The notes below the pieces were generated by a model. That model was not told the DNA's origin. It saw only the letters and a list, made by a program, of their open reading frames with translations, and ran no database searches. Below, piece by piece: positions 1 through 9,702 of a stretch of DNA of 64,000 bases (positions are counted from its first letter, which is position 1; each line of letters begins with the position of its first letter). Location of the stretch: positions 806,001 through 870,000 of the forward strand of contig NZ_CP007014.1 in NCBI RefSeq assembly GCF_000452705.1, in the 5' to 3' direction. The translations under genes were made by a program, and so were the position numbers. The DNA is from Pseudomonas syringae CC1557 (GTDB lineage Bacteria; Pseudomonadota; Gammaproteobacteria; Pseudomonadales; Pseudomonadaceae).

Positions 1-204
1 CAGGCCGGGCCAGCCTTCGGGCGTTTCACGAACGATGTCCAGTAGCGAATTCTGGCCGGACGCATCCAGCAATATGGGGCTTTTCTCCCTGTAAGCGGCC
101 AGTTCGGTCTTGTCAAATAGCAGCGTTGGCGCAGGGTTGGGCAGCGTCTGGTAAAGCTGTTCCAGTAGCGTGTCAGTGCGTTCCAGCAACAGGTAAATAC
201 TCAT
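1..204 (-). CDS. DUF4123-type T6SS adaptor/chaperone (N-terminal part only)
   Basis: The first 68 codons are in the window, beginning MSIYLLLERTDTLLEQLYQT; the rest lies beyond the left edge. Its ATG (204-202) overlaps the vgrG stop by four bases (ATGA), so the two are translationally coupled. A short protein placed directly after vgrG with an N-terminus of this kind is typical of DUF4123 proteins, which load a toxic effector onto the C-terminus of their cognate VgrG. The family call rests on position plus a short N-terminus and is therefore moderate. The effector and its immunity gene would be expected further left, outside the window. Confidence 0.6.
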   Translation of the reverse strand, partial: MSIYLLLERTDTLLEQLYQTLPNPAPTLLFDKTELAAYREKSPILLDASGQNSLLDIVRETPEGWPGL

Positions 205-2288
205 TGCTCGCTTCTCGGCTGCAATGCTTTTCGACAGCCACAATCGGCAAGCGGGCAGTCCGCAGGCGTACCACCCTTCGGTTTTTGGCAGAGTTCGACG
301 ATGGGGTCAGGCCCGCTCAGCCGTTGCATCAGCAATTGTCCCGGCCTGGTGTCATCGACCTGTTTCACGAGCCCCGGTATCATGGGTGTTGCCTCTGTTC
401 CAGCAGCCGACTGGCCTCCAGAGTTGAGCTTTATTTGCGGCCCGTTCACGGTCACGCCACTGGCGTCGATCTTGATGAAGGAGCCGCCAGCGATGAGGGT
501 GATTTCCAGGCCCGCCTCGATCACCACGGTGTCGCCAGCCTTGAGGTGAACTTCCTGCCCGGCCTCCGCCAGCAATCCATCGCCCACGTTGATGTGTTGT
601 GTTCCGGCCACCGTCAGATGGTCATTCATTTTGAGCTCAGTCAGCCGGTCGCCATCAACGGTCCGATGCTCCTCTGCCTTGAACTCGCTGTAGCTATTGG
701 CTTCAACCCGGTCATAGCGCTCATGACCGACGTTGATTGTCTGATCGTGCCTGATGTGTTGCTCCCAGTCGCGCTGGGCATGAAGGTAGATCTGTTCCTG
801 GCCGGTCCGGTCCTCTATGCGCAGTTCGTTCGAGCCTTCGCCGCCAGGGCTACTCAAGGTTTTGAACACACTGCGGGTCTGATGCGCGGGCAAATCGTAG
901 GGCGGGACATGCTCGGCGTGGTACAGGCAGCCGCTGATCAGCGGCCGGTCGGGGTCGCCCTCAAGAAAGGTCACCAGCACTTCCATGCCGACTCGCGGGA
1001 TGACCATGCCGCCGTAACGATGGCCGGCCCAGCTGGACGAAACCCGCAGCCAGCAACTGCTGCGGTCATCGCCCTGGCCTTCGCGATCCCAATGAAACTG
1101 CACCTTGACCCTGCCGTGCTTGTCGCAGTGGATTTCCTGATCTTTCGGGCCGGTGACCACGGCGGTCTGGCTGCCGAAAATCCTCGGCTTGGGGTGACGC
1201 AGGGAAGGGCGGTACAGCGTCTTCCATGGCGTGGCCAGAAACGTATTGCGATAGCCCTGATGAAAGTCGTCATCGCCCTTGCCAATAGATGATGATTCCT
1301 CCAGCACCTGCGGCTGACGGCCTTCGTGGCGCACTTCGGTCAGTAGCCAGAGGTCGTTCCGGTCCTGGTTGGGATGTTCGCTCAACTGTAGAAAATGACC
1401 GCTGACCAGTCGGGGCTGATTACTGTGTCCATCGCTCAGCCGGTAATCGTAGCGATGCCGTTCAAGCGCACGTATGGCCAAATGTGCACCCCGATCACGA
1501 TGGCTGAAGCCGCTGGGGTAATCGTAGTGCTCAAGGTCTGGATGGTCCTCATCCTGTGCCGAGCCCTCCATGGTCAGGAATGGTTTTTCAAAATGGTAAT
1601 CGCGCCGGGTAGCGCGACTGGAGCGGGTTTCCAGACGCAACTGGAAATGCCTGATCACCGGATCGTCGGCGGCCATGCCGGTGTCTTGCTTGTAGGTCAC
1701 CGGCCCCAGTTTCGGGAACACCGTCTGGTCATCGCCAAACACCAGCTGATGCGCTGTCGGACTGTGTTCAAAGTGGTAATGCAGACCTTCCTCTTCACAC
1801 AGTCGCTGGACGAAGTGCAGATCAGACTCGCCATACTGCACGCAGTATTCTCGCTCCGGGTACGTTGCGCCGAGTTCGAAGCGGTAGGCGTTGGCCAGCA
1901 GACGGTGATCTTCCAGCACCTGGGCGATGATCTGCGGCACCGTCTTGTGCTGGAAAATGCGTTGATTGGTGCGGTGACCCAGTCGGGCCAGATGCGGTCG
2001 CAACGTGATTGCGTAATGCGTCAGGCGCGCGCCGGAATCGCCTTGTGCTATGCGATCAACCAACCCGTGGACGCCGCTGCCATCGGGGCTGAATTGCAAA
2101 AAAGCCGGGTGCCCAAGCAGGCTTTCAAGTTCCAGCGATGCACACTCGCTGACCAGTTCCAGCGTAAAGCAGAAGGGCTGGCTGATGGCTTCGTGGCCGG
2201 TGAATGCAAGTACCTGAAAGCCATGATCAGTGCCGTCGGGGCTGTCGATGCTCAAACTGAAGCGTGGCGTGTTGGCAGAAGCGAACAT
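201..2288 (-). CDS. vgrG: Type VI secretion tip protein VgrG (TssI)
   Basis: 695 aa. VgrG forms the trimeric spike on the Hcp tube of the type VI secretion machine and carries effectors into target cells. The N-terminal two thirds has the gp27/gp5-like fold typical of the family (FSLSIDSPDGTDHGFQVLAF near the start; SSCWLRVSSSWAGHRYGGMV and VIPRVGMEVLVTFLEGDPDR in the gp5 OB region at roughly 410-450). Residues of about 530-630 form the repetitive beta-helix needle (IRHDQTINVGHERYDRVEAN, then GDTVVIEAGLEITLIAGGSF). The last ~60 residues go beyond the needle, are Pro/Gly-rich and end in a cysteine cluster (CPLADCGCRK), a plausible effector-docking tail. The gene is followed by an overlapping DUF4123-type gene, so this is an orphan vgrG-effector island rather than a full T6SS cluster, as far as the window shows. 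Confidence 0.95.
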   Translation of the reverse strand: MFASANTPRFSLSIDSPDGTDHGFQVLAFTGHEAISQPFCFTLELVSECASLELESLLGHPAFLQFSPDGSGVHGLVDRIAQGDSGARLTHYAITLRPHLARLGHRTNQRIFQHKTVPQIIAQVLEDHRLLANAYRFELGATYPEREYCVQYGESDLHFVQRLCEEEGLHYHFEHSPTAHQLVFGDDQTVFPKLGPVTYKQDTGMAADDPVIRHFQLRLETRSSRATRRDYHFEKPFLTMEGSAQDEDHPDLEHYDYPSGFSHRDRGAHLAIRALERHRYDYRLSDGHSNQPRLVSGHFLQLSEHPNQDRNDLWLLTEVRHEGRQPQVLEESSSIGKGDDDFHQGYRNTFLATPWKTLYRPSLRHPKPRIFGSQTAVVTGPKDQEIHCDKHGRVKVQFHWDREGQGDDRSSCWLRVSSSWAGHRYGGMVIPRVGMEVLVTFLEGDPDRPLISGCLYHAEHVPPYDLPAHQTRSVFKTLSSPGGEGSNELRIEDRTGQEQIYLHAQRDWEQHIRHDQTINVGHERYDRVEANSYSEFKAEEHRTVDGDRLTELKMNDHLTVAGTQHINVGDGLLAEAGQEVHLKAGDTVVIEAGLEITLIAGGSFIKIDASGVTVNGPQIKLNSGGQSAAGTEATPMIPGLVKQVDDTRPGQLLMQRLSGPDPIVELCQKPKGGTPADCPLADCGCRKALQPRSEQ

Positions 2289-2552
2289 CCAAATCTCTCC
2301 GCAGTAACGGGCAATCGCGCCCGTTAAACTGGAGGAGTCATTACAAGAACAGTGCCAGCAGTATTTTTTCTATAAATATCAGTTGCTTAAAAATCTAATG
2401 GCTAAAAAATGAGCGAAACACAGAATAGATCTGCGCAGGTTGCTGCGCGCTTTCTACGTTACATTGCGCTGCACCCTGATAGGCCTACAACCCGGGCCGT
2501 CGGGTCTGAAAGTGGGTGGTAATGCCGGTTTGACTGAGCAACCTCTTGCGCA

Positions 2553-3500
2553 TTACCCGACGAACCTCGCCGCCGCCACTTCCCCCAACAAAAACCCCTT
2601 GTTCAACTCCGTCACCTCCCGAATGTAATCCCACAGCAACGTGATCCGCTTCAGCTTCCTCAAGTCCTCCCGACAGTACATCCAGAACTGACGCGTGATG
2701 TTCACCTCATCCTCCAGCACTGGCAGCAGCCTCGGGTCCTGAGCTGCCAGAAAACACGGCAGGATCGCCAGTGCGCGACCTTGCAGGGCGGCGGTGTATT
2801 GGGCGATGACGCTGGTGCTGCGCAGTTGCGCATGGGCGTTGGGCAGCAGGTTGCTCAGGTACAGCAGCTCGGAGCTGAACGCCAGGTCGTCGACGTAGCT
2901 GATGAAGACATGTTCGGTCAGGTCGGCCTTGCGCTGGATCGGCGGATGGTTGTCCAGATACTCCTGAGTCGCGTACAGGCGCAGGCTGTAGTCGCAGAGT
3001 TTGCAGCACACGTAGGGGCCATGTTCCGGGCGTTCCAGGGCGATGACGATGTCGGCTTCGCGCTTGGACAGGCTGATGAAGTGCGGCAGTGGCAGGATGT
3101 CCACTGAGATGCTCGGGTAACTGTCGAGGAAGTGGCTCAACTGCGGGGTGATAAAGAAGCTGCCGAAACCCTCGGTGCAGCCCATGCGGATATGCCCGGA
3201 CAACGCCACGCTGGAGCCGGAAACCTGCTCGCAGGCCATGTGCAGCGTGCTTTCTATGGATTCGGCGTAGCCCAGCAAATGCTGACCTTCGGCGGTCATG
3301 ATAAAGCCGTTGTTGCGCGACTTTTCAAACAGCAATGTGCCGAGCGAGGTTTCCAGCGAGTTGATGCGGCGCGACACGGTGGTGTAGTCGACAGCCAGGC
3401 GTTTGGCGGCGCTGCTGACTTTTCGGGTGCGTGCCACTTCGAGGAAAAACTTCAGGTCATCCCAGTTCAACAGACTCAGGGAAGTGATGTTTTTTTGCAT
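2553..3500 (-). CDS. LysR-family transcriptional regulator (probable mmsAB regulator)
   Basis: 315 aa starting MQKNITSLSLLNWDDLKFFL. The N-terminal winged helix-turn-helix (about 13-72) is visible in FFLEVARTRKVSSAAKRLAV followed by TTVSRRINSLETSLGTLLFE. The rest is a periplasmic-binding-protein-like effector domain (RMGCTEGFGSFFITPQLSHF). The open frame continues far upstream antisense to mmsA, but homology begins at the ATG at 3500, in the 159-bp gap divergent from mmsA. Divergent placement suggests it controls mmsAB in response to a valine-pathway intermediate. In P. aeruginosa mmsAB is controlled by the AraC-type MmsR, so a LysR here is a different arrangement. Target and effector are inference. 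Confidence 0.85.
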   Translation of the reverse strand: MQKNITSLSLLNWDDLKFFLEVARTRKVSSAAKRLAVDYTTVSRRINSLETSLGTLLFEKSRNNGFIMTAEGQHLLGYAESIESTLHMACEQVSGSSVALSGHIRMGCTEGFGSFFITPQLSHFLDSYPSISVDILPLPHFISLSKREADIVIALERPEHGPYVCCKLCDYSLRLYATQEYLDNHPPIQRKADLTEHVFISYVDDLAFSSELLYLSNLLPNAHAQLRSTSVIAQYTAALQGRALAILPCFLAAQDPRLLPVLEDEVNITRQFWMYCREDLRKLKRITLLWDYIREVTELNKGFLLGEVAAARFVG

Positions 3501-3659
3501 GTTGACCCTGCTTTTATCTGCGTTCTTATTAGAAGTTTGCACATCTATACTCCAAAGCGCGCGCCCTGACCAACTCAAAAACAATACTGTCGGGAGACCA
3601 CGAGCATCCACCGAGAAACGCTGCGGATGGCGTGGTTTGCTGAAGGGAGAACAGCTGAA

Positions 3660-5186
3660 ATGAATGCCTCGCTGAACACCACCACGACCTCGGTAGCCCG
3701 CGTCAAACTGCTGATCGATGGTCAATGGATAGACTCGCAGAGCAGCGAATGGCAAGACATCGTCAACCCGGCCACCCAGGAAGTGCTGGCGCAGGTGCCC
3801 TTCGCAACGGCCGCTGAAGTAGACGCTGCCGTTGCCGCTGCGCATCGGGCTTATTGCAGCTGGCGTGAGACGCCCATCGGCGCCCGCATGCGCATTATGC
3901 TCAAGTTGCAGGCGCTGATACGCGAACACTCGAAACGCATTGCGGCGGTGTTGAGTGCTGAGCAGGGCAAGACCCTGGCCGATGCCGAGGGAGATATCTT
4001 TCGCGGCCTTGAGGTGGTCGAGCACGCATGCTCGATAGGCACGTTGCAGATGGGCGAGTTCGCTGAAAACGTGGCCAGTGGCGTCGACACCTACACCTTG
4101 CGCCAACCCATCGGCGTGTGTGCCGGAATCACCCCGTTCAACTTCCCGGCGATGATTCCGCTGTGGATGTTTCCAATGGCGATTGCCTGTGGCAACACCT
4201 TCGTCCTCAAGCCGTCCGAACAGGACCCGCTCTCGACCCTGCTGCTGGTCGAGCTGGCGATCGAGGCTGGCGTACCTGCTGGTGTGCTCAATGTGGTGCA
4301 TGGCGGCAAACAGGTGGTGGACGCTATCTGCACGCACAAGGACATCAAGGCTGTTTCCTTCGTCGGCTCGACCGCTGTCGGCACGCATGTTTACGACCTG
4401 GCCGGTCGGCATGGCAAGCGCGTGCAGGCGATGATGGGCGCGAAGAATCATGCAGTGGTGCTGCCCGATGCCAACCGTGAGCAGACGCTGAATGCGCTGG
4501 TCGGTGCAGGCTTTGGTGCGGCGGGGCAGCGCTGCATGGCGACGTCGGTGGTGGTGCTGGTCGGCGCGTCGAAACAGTGGCTGCCGGACCTCAAAGCACT
4601 GGCGCAGAAACTCAAGGTCAATGCAGGTCACGAGCCAGGCACCGATGTCGGGCCGGTGATTTCCCGACGGGCGAAGCAGCGCATTCTCGATCTGATCGAA
4701 AGCGGCGTGCGTGAAGGTGCGACCCTTGAGTTGGATGGTCGGGAAGTGTCGGTGCCGGGTTATGAAGGTGGCAACTTTGTAGGGCCGACACTGTTCTCGG
4801 GTGTTACCACCGACATGCAGATATACACCCAGGAAATCTTCGGTCCGGTGCTGGTTGTGCTGGAGGTTGGCACTCTTGATGAGGCCATCGCACTGGTCAA
4901 CGCCAACCCGTTCGGCAACGGCACCGGCTTGTTCACACAAAGCGGTGCCGCAGCGCGCAAGTTTCAAAACGAGATCGATGTCGGTCAGGTAGGGATCAAT
5001 ATTCCGATCCCTGTGCCGGTGCCGTTTTTCAGCTTCACCGGCTCGCGGGGTTCCAAGCTGGGTGATCTGGGGCCATATGGCAAACAGGTGGTGCAGTTCT
5101 ACACTCAGACCAAGACCGTCACCAGCCGCTGGTTCGATGACGACAGCGTGAATGACGGCGTGAACACCACGATCAATTTGCGTTGA
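3660..5186 (+). CDS. mmsA: Methylmalonate-semialdehyde dehydrogenase (CoA-acylating)
   Basis: 508 aa. It oxidises methylmalonate semialdehyde (valine catabolism) or malonate semialdehyde to propionyl-CoA or acetyl-CoA using NAD+ and CoA. Aldehyde dehydrogenase superfamily features are clear: [15 protein letters not shown] Rossmann entry (here [20 protein letters not shown]), [15 protein letters not shown], and the nucleophilic cysteine in [11 protein letters not shown] at about residue 292. The MmsA-typical [18 protein letters not shown] lies near the C-terminus. The frame opens further upstream at 3627, but the ATG at 3660 is preceded by a purine-rich GAAGGGAGAA and begins the family-length protein. 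It lies 43 bp upstream of mmsB, presumably in one transcript, divergent from the LysR gene. Confidence 0.96.
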   Translation: MNASLNTTTTSVARVKLLIDGQWIDSQSSEWQDIVNPATQEVLAQVPFATAAEVDAAVAAAHRAYCSWRETPIGARMRIMLKLQALIREHSKRIAAVLSAEQGKTLADAEGDIFRGLEVVEHACSIGTLQMGEFAENVASGVDTYTLRQPIGVCAGITPFNFPAMIPLWMFPMAIACGNTFVLKPSEQDPLSTLLLVELAIEAGVPAGVLNVVHGGKQVVDAICTHKDIKAVSFVGSTAVGTHVYDLAGRHGKRVQAMMGAKNHAVVLPDANREQTLNALVGAGFGAAGQRCMATSVVVLVGASKQWLPDLKALAQKLKVNAGHEPGTDVGPVISRRAKQRILDLIESGVREGATLELDGREVSVPGYEGGNFVGPTLFSGVTTDMQIYTQEIFGPVLVVLEVGTLDEAIALVNANPFGNGTGLFTQSGAAARKFQNEIDVGQVGINIPIPVPVPFFSFTGSRGSKLGDLGPYGKQVVQFYTQTKTVTSRWFDDDSVNDGVNTTINLR

Positions 5187-5229
5187 GTGCTGACCGGTAA
5201 AGCGCCAGGTCAGGCCAAGGAGAACAACA

Positions 5230-6117
5230 ATGAACATCGCCTTTATCGGTCTGGGCAATATGGGCGCGCCCATGGCCCGCAACCTCATCAAAGCCGGGCA
5301 TCACCTGCAATTGTTCGATCTGAACAAAGACATACTGGGCGAGTTTGCCGAGTTAGGCGCACGGATCAGCGCCTCACCGAGGCAAGCTGCCGAAGGCAGT
5401 GAGCTGGTCATCACCATGTTGCCCGCCGCAGCGCATGTGCGCAGCGTGTACCTGAATGACGACGGTGTATTGAAAGGCATCGCGTCCGGTGTTCCGGCAG
5501 TCGATTGCAGCACCATCGATCCCCAGACCATCCGCGACATTGCCGCCATTGCCGCGCAACAAGGTGTTGTATTGGGCGACGCGCCGGTGTCGGGCGGGAC
5601 AGGCGGTGCGCAGGCCGGGACGTTGACGTTCATGGTCGGCGGCTCGGCGCAGCACTTTGCAACGCTCAAGCCGGTGCTGGAAATAATGGGCCGCAACATC
5701 GTGCATTGTGGTGACGTGGGCACCGGGCAGATCGCCAAAATCTGCAACAACATGCTGCTGGCGATTTCCATGATCGGCGTGTCTGAATCGATGGCGCTGG
5801 GCAATGCGCTGGGTATCGACACCGAAGTGCTGGCCAGCATCATCAATACCTCGACGGGCCGTTGCTGGAGTTCCGAGGCGTACAACCCTTGGCCCGGCAT
5901 TGTTGAAACCGCGCCGGCATCGCGCGGCTACAGTGGTGGCTTCGGTGCCGAGCTGATGCTCAAGGATCTGGGGTTGGCAACCGAAGCAGCGCGCTCGGCG
6001 CGTCAACCGGTAATACTCGGCGCGGTGGCCCAGCAGTTGTATCAGGCGATGAGCCTGCGCGGCGATGGCGGCAAGGATTTCTCGGCGATTATCGAGGGGT
6101 ACCGCCAGAAAGCGTAG
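5230..6117 (+). CDS. mmsB: 3-hydroxyisobutyrate dehydrogenase
   Basis: 295 aa. It oxidises 3-hydroxyisobutyrate to methylmalonate semialdehyde with NAD+, the step before MmsA. The protein starts with the nucleotide-binding MNIAFIGLGNMGAPMARNLI. The beta-hydroxyacid dehydrogenase substrate motif DAPVSGGTGGAQAGTLTFMV is at about 117-136, and the catalytic lysine motif GQIAKICNNML at about 167-177. Length and both signatures are typical of MmsB rather than tartronate semialdehyde reductase, although those families are close. An AAGGAGAAC ribosome site precedes the ATG. It forms a two-gene operon with mmsA. Confidence 0.93.
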   Translation: MNIAFIGLGNMGAPMARNLIKAGHHLQLFDLNKDILGEFAELGARISASPRQAAEGSELVITMLPAAAHVRSVYLNDDGVLKGIASGVPAVDCSTIDPQTIRDIAAIAAQQGVVLGDAPVSGGTGGAQAGTLTFMVGGSAQHFATLKPVLEIMGRNIVHCGDVGTGQIAKICNNMLLAISMIGVSESMALGNALGIDTEVLASIINTSTGRCWSSEAYNPWPGIVETAPASRGYSGGFGAELMLKDLGLATEAARSARQPVILGAVAQQLYQAMSLRGDGGKDFSAIIEGYRQKA

Positions 6118-6314
6118 GTGCTTCATGGATGGGGCCTTGATATGTGTATCCGGTTTTTACATTAGGAAAACGCGGCATAACCGGCTACTTTGGACCTCGT
6201 CAGACCCGCGCAGGGATGCCCGGTACGCCTCGATAAGAAGCGCCGCGTCCCTTGCCCGGAGGCTGGCGCTGCACTCATCAAACGTCCCTGACTCAGAAAA
6301 AGAAGAGATCGATC

Positions 6315-8042
6315 ATGAAGTTCGAACCCCTCGCCAGGTCGCTGCTCGCGACGGCATTGATTGTCGCGTATTCCCCCACATTCGCCGCGTCACAAGCCCC
6401 GGTTGCTGCAGAAAACGGCATGGTCGTGACTGCCCAGCAGTTGGCCACTCACGTGGGTGTCGATGTGCTCAAGAATGGTGGCAATGCGGTCGATGCCGCC
6501 GTTGCAGTCGGCTACGCGCTGGCAGTGGTTTATCCCGCAGCCGGCAATCTGGGCGGTGGTGGTTTCATGACCATTCAACTGGCAGACGGGCGGAAGACCT
6601 TTCTCGATTTCCGTGAAAAGGCGCCGTTGGCCGCCACTGCCGACATGTACCTGGACAAGGACGGCAAGGTCATCCCGGACCTGAGCGCCAAGGGCCATCT
6701 AGCCGTCGGCGTACCGGGCACCGTGTCCGGCATGGAAATGGCGCTGAGCAAATACGGCACGCGCAAGCGTGAGGAAGTCATCGCGCCGGCGATCAAGCTG
6801 GCCGAGGACGGTTTCGTGCTGGGGCAGGGCGACGTCGACATGCTGTCCAGTGCTACGGATGTGTTCAAGGCGGACATGGTCGATTCCGGTTCGATCTTCC
6901 TCGATAAGGGTCAACCTATGCAGGTCGGCCAGAAACTGGTGCAGAAAGACCTCGCCAGGACCCTCAAGGAAGTTTCCGAGAAGGGCAGCGACGGTTTCTA
7001 CAAAGGCTGGGTCGCCAAGGCGCTGGTCGATTCGAGTCAGGCCGGCAAGGGCATCATCACCCAGGCGGACCTTGATCATTACAAGACCCGCGAGCTGGCG
7101 CCGGTCGAGTGTGATTATCGCGGCTACCACGTCGTATCCGCGCCGCCACCGAGTTCCGGCGGTGTAGTCATCTGCCAGATTCTGAATATTCTGGAAGGCT
7201 ACCCGATGAAAGAGCTGGGCTTCCGCTCGGCGCAGGGGATGCATTATCAGATCGAAGCGATGCGTCACGCCTACGCGGACCGCAACAGCTACCTGGGCGA
7301 CCCCGATTTCGTCAAGAATCCGGTCGAGCATCTGCTGGACGTCAAATACGCCGCCAAGCTGCGCGCAGCCATCGATCCGCAGAAAGCTGGTGACTCAAAC
7401 AAGATCAAGCCAGGCGTCGCGCCCCATGAAGGCAGCAACACCACGCATTACTCGATTGTCGACAAATGGGGCAACGCGGTCTCGGTGACCTACACCCTGA
7501 ACAACTGGTTTGGCGCGGGCGTCATGGCCAGCAAGACCGGTGTGATTCTCAACGACGAAATGGATGACTTCACGGTCAAGGTCGGTGTACCCAACATGTA
7601 CGGACTGGTGCAGGGCGAAGCCAATGCCATCGCGCCAGGCAAGACGCCGTTGTCGTCGATGAGCCCGACCATCGTCACCAAAGACGGCAAGACGGTCATG
7701 GTCGTCGGTACACCGGGCGGCAGTCGCATCATCACGGCAACCCTGCTGACCATGCTCAACGTTATCGACTACGGCATGAACATTCAGGAAGCGGTGGACG
7801 CGCCGCGTTTCCATCAGCAGTGGCAGCCTGAAGAAACCAACATCGACACCTTTGCGGTCAGCCCTGACACGCTGAAGATTCTCGAGAGCTGGGGCCACAA
7901 GTTTGCCGGACCGCAACCGCTCAACCATGTAGCGGCGATTCTGGTCGGTGCGCCTTCGCTGGGGGGCAAACCGGTCGGTAACAACCGCTTCTACGGTGCC
8001 AATGACCCGCGTCGCAACACCGGGTTGTCGCTGGGTTACTGA
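6315..8042 (+). CDS. ggt: Gamma-glutamyltranspeptidase (periplasmic)
   Basis: 575 aa with an N-terminal signal peptide (MKFEPLARSLLATALIVAYS, cleavage near FAAS). It hydrolyses or transfers the gamma-glutamyl group of glutathione and related peptides in the periplasm. The proenzyme cleaves itself before the catalytic threonine of the NTTHYSIVDKWGNAVSVTYT block (Thr about 376), giving large and small subunits. GTPGGSRIITATLL supplies the oxyanion-hole region, and NLGGGGFMTIQL is the family signature near the N-terminus. The frame opens at 6252, but the ATG at 6315 starts the signal peptide after an AAAAGAAGAGAT stretch. It appears monocistronic with a hairpin terminator at 8058-8094. Confidence 0.96.
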   Translation: MKFEPLARSLLATALIVAYSPTFAASQAPVAAENGMVVTAQQLATHVGVDVLKNGGNAVDAAVAVGYALAVVYPAAGNLGGGGFMTIQLADGRKTFLDFREKAPLAATADMYLDKDGKVIPDLSAKGHLAVGVPGTVSGMEMALSKYGTRKREEVIAPAIKLAEDGFVLGQGDVDMLSSATDVFKADMVDSGSIFLDKGQPMQVGQKLVQKDLARTLKEVSEKGSDGFYKGWVAKALVDSSQAGKGIITQADLDHYKTRELAPVECDYRGYHVVSAPPPSSGGVVICQILNILEGYPMKELGFRSAQGMHYQIEAMRHAYADRNSYLGDPDFVKNPVEHLLDVKYAAKLRAAIDPQKAGDSNKIKPGVAPHEGSNTTHYSIVDKWGNAVSVTYTLNNWFGAGVMASKTGVILNDEMDDFTVKVGVPNMYGLVQGEANAIAPGKTPLSSMSPTIVTKDGKTVMVVGTPGGSRIITATLLTMLNVIDYGMNIQEAVDAPRFHQQWQPEETNIDTFAVSPDTLKILESWGHKFAGPQPLNHVAAILVGAPSLGGKPVGNNRFYGANDPRRNTGLSLGY

Positions 8043-8057
8043 GTTGCTCTGCTGATC

Positions 8058-8094
8058 ACGCCACGGCCCTGAGCTTCAGGGACGTGGCGTTTTG
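8058..8094 (+). terminator. Intrinsic terminator after ggt
   Basis: ACGCCACG pairs with CGTGGCGT around an inner CCCTGA/TCAGGG stem, followed by TTTTGG. It lies 16 bp after the ggt stop and 17 bp before the end of the convergent permease gene, so it may act in both directions. Confidence 0.75.
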
Positions 8095-8110
8095 GTTTGC
8101 GGGTATCGGG

Positions 8111-8878
8111 TCAGTTGCGCACCCAGCGCTGGCGGCTCCAGCTGCTCAACGCATCGACGGCGAACACCAGGATCAGCATCGCCAGGATCACGCTGCTGGC
8201 CTGCGCCTCCTGAAACAGACTGAGACTGACGTAAAGCATCTGCCCCAGTCCGCCTGCGCCGACAAAGCCCAGCACGCTGGCCATGCGAATGTTGTTTTCC
8301 CAGCGGTACAGCGTGTAGGCCAGCAACTGCGGCCACAGATCGGGCAGTGTGCCGTAGACGAATGCCTGCCACGCGCTGCCACCTTGCAGACGAATCGCAG
8401 CGGCGGGCTCTGGCGAGGTATTTTCCAGCGCTTCGGCAAACAGGCGGCCGAGCACCCCTGTGGTGTGCAGCGCCAGTGCCAGCGTGCCCGCATTGGGTCC
8501 GAGCCCGGCAGCCAGCACCATCAGCACCGCCCACACCAGTTCGGGGATGGCGCGTAGCGCATTCAACAGCAGACGACTCAGGCTGCGCAACGGCCAGCCC
8601 AAACGCCCGGCAGCGGGCAACGCGAGCAGCAGACCGCCGATGGCTGCCAGCAACGTTCCCAGTGCCGACATGGCCAGAGTTTCCAGCGCGCCCTTGGCGA
8701 TTGCCTGTACATGATCGCCGCTGAGATCCGGGCTCATGAAGCGCAGCGCATAACGGCCCATCTGTGTCAGATTGTCGTGACTGCCCAGCGTAAACAGGTC
8801 CATGCCTAGGTACAGAAACGATCCGGCCACCGCTGCGACCATCGCCAGCAACAGCAGTACGTTACCTGCGCGCCTCAT
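8111..8878 (-). CDS. PhnE-type ABC permease (second), probable selenium oxyanion importer
   Basis: 255 aa inner-membrane protein of the PhnE (phosphonate/phosphite-type) permease family. Hydrophobic segments run throughout. The cytoplasmic EAA-like loop is RLQGGSAWQAFVYGTLPDLW, followed by the PhnE-typical [20 protein letters not shown]. It overlaps the preceding permease by four bases (8875-8878) and is the last of a four-gene operon (binding protein, ATPase, two permeases). General annotation would call it phosphonate uptake. The location divergent from selD-selU instead suggests selenate or selenite uptake, which is inference from context. Confidence 0.85.
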   Translation of the reverse strand: MRRAGNVLLLLAMVAAVAGSFLYLGMDLFTLGSHDNLTQMGRYALRFMSPDLSGDHVQAIAKGALETLAMSALGTLLAAIGGLLLALPAAGRLGWPLRSLSRLLLNALRAIPELVWAVLMVLAAGLGPNAGTLALALHTTGVLGRLFAEALENTSPEPAAAIRLQGGSAWQAFVYGTLPDLWPQLLAYTLYRWENNIRMASVLGFVGAGGLGQMLYVSLSLFQEAQASSVILAMLILVFAVDALSSWSRQRWVRN

Positions 8879-9702
8879 GTGAACTGCCTGCGCAGCAAGC
8901 GACTGAGCTGGTCGGCGAGCAGCACCAGCAGCAAGAACGTCAGCAGCATGCTCGCCACCTCATCGCCTGCGAACATACGCATCGACAGATCGATCTGCTG
9001 CCCCAGTCCGCCTGCGCCGACAAAGCCCATGACCACTGAGGCCCGCACGGCGCACTCCCAGCGATACACGGTGTAAGAAGTCAACTCGGCTGCGGCGTTG
9101 GGCAGGATGCCGTAGGCCAGCGCCGCGAGGCGTCCGCTGCCCGACTGGAGCAGGGCGTGGGCCGGGCGCTGATCCACTGATTCGAAAATCTCGGCGTACA
9201 CCTTGCCGAGCATGCCCGCGTAAGTAATGGCGATGGCCAGCACGCCGGCAGTGGGTCCGAGGCCGACCGCGCGCACGAACAACAGCGCCCAGACGATCTC
9301 CGGCACGCTACGCAGGAAGATCAGGATGCCGCGCACCGGCCAGCGTAAACATTGGCCCGGCCAGCCGGTACGCCCGCCACGCGAAGCTGCCGACAGCGAA
9401 AGCGCCTTGCTGGCGAGCAGACTTGCCGGCACAGCCAGCAGCAGCGCCAGGGCGATACCGGCAGTGGCGATGGCGAGGGTTTGCAGGGTGGCCTCCAGTA
9501 GCAGGCCGAGGAATTCTGCGGAATGCGCAGGGGGCCAGAACCCGGCGAGAAAATTGCCCATCGTTCTGGCGTTATCGGCTTGCAGCAGTACAAACGGATT
9601 CAGCTCGGCCAGACGAATGCCCGGCCACAGCAGTGCGATGGCCAGCAGCGCCAGCAACAGACGCGGTACCGCCGCCGGGTCGCGCTGATCCCGACTCAGC
9701 AT
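8875..9702 (-). CDS. PhnE-type ABC permease (first), probable selenium oxyanion importer
   Basis: 275 aa. It has the same fold and signature as its downstream paralogue: a permease loop with [20 protein letters not shown] and [20 protein letters not shown]. It begins seven bases inside the ATPase gene (9696-9702) and ends overlapping the second permease, so the cassette is tightly coupled. Two different PhnE paralogues would form a heterodimeric channel. A polar N-terminus ([14 protein letters not shown]) precedes the first membrane segment. Substrate is discussed under the binding protein at 10490. Confidence 0.85.
   Translation of the reverse strand: MLSRDQRDPAAVPRLLLALLAIALLWPGIRLAELNPFVLLQADNARTMGNFLAGFWPPAHSAEFLGLLLEATLQTLAIATAGIALALLLAVPASLLASKALSLSAASRGGRTGWPGQCLRWPVRGILIFLRSVPEIVWALLFVRAVGLGPTAGVLAIAITYAGMLGKVYAEIFESVDQRPAHALLQSGSGRLAALAYGILPNAAAELTSYTVYRWECAVRASVVMGFVGAGGLGQQIDLSMRMFAGDEVASMLLTFLLLVLLADQLSRLLRRQFT

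Noticed and set aside
3501..5291. Extension of the LysR frame on the minus strand across all of mmsA (a 912-codon open frame)
   Set aside because: The extension is antisense to mmsA, lacks any domain and has no ribosome site. The regulator begins at 3500.
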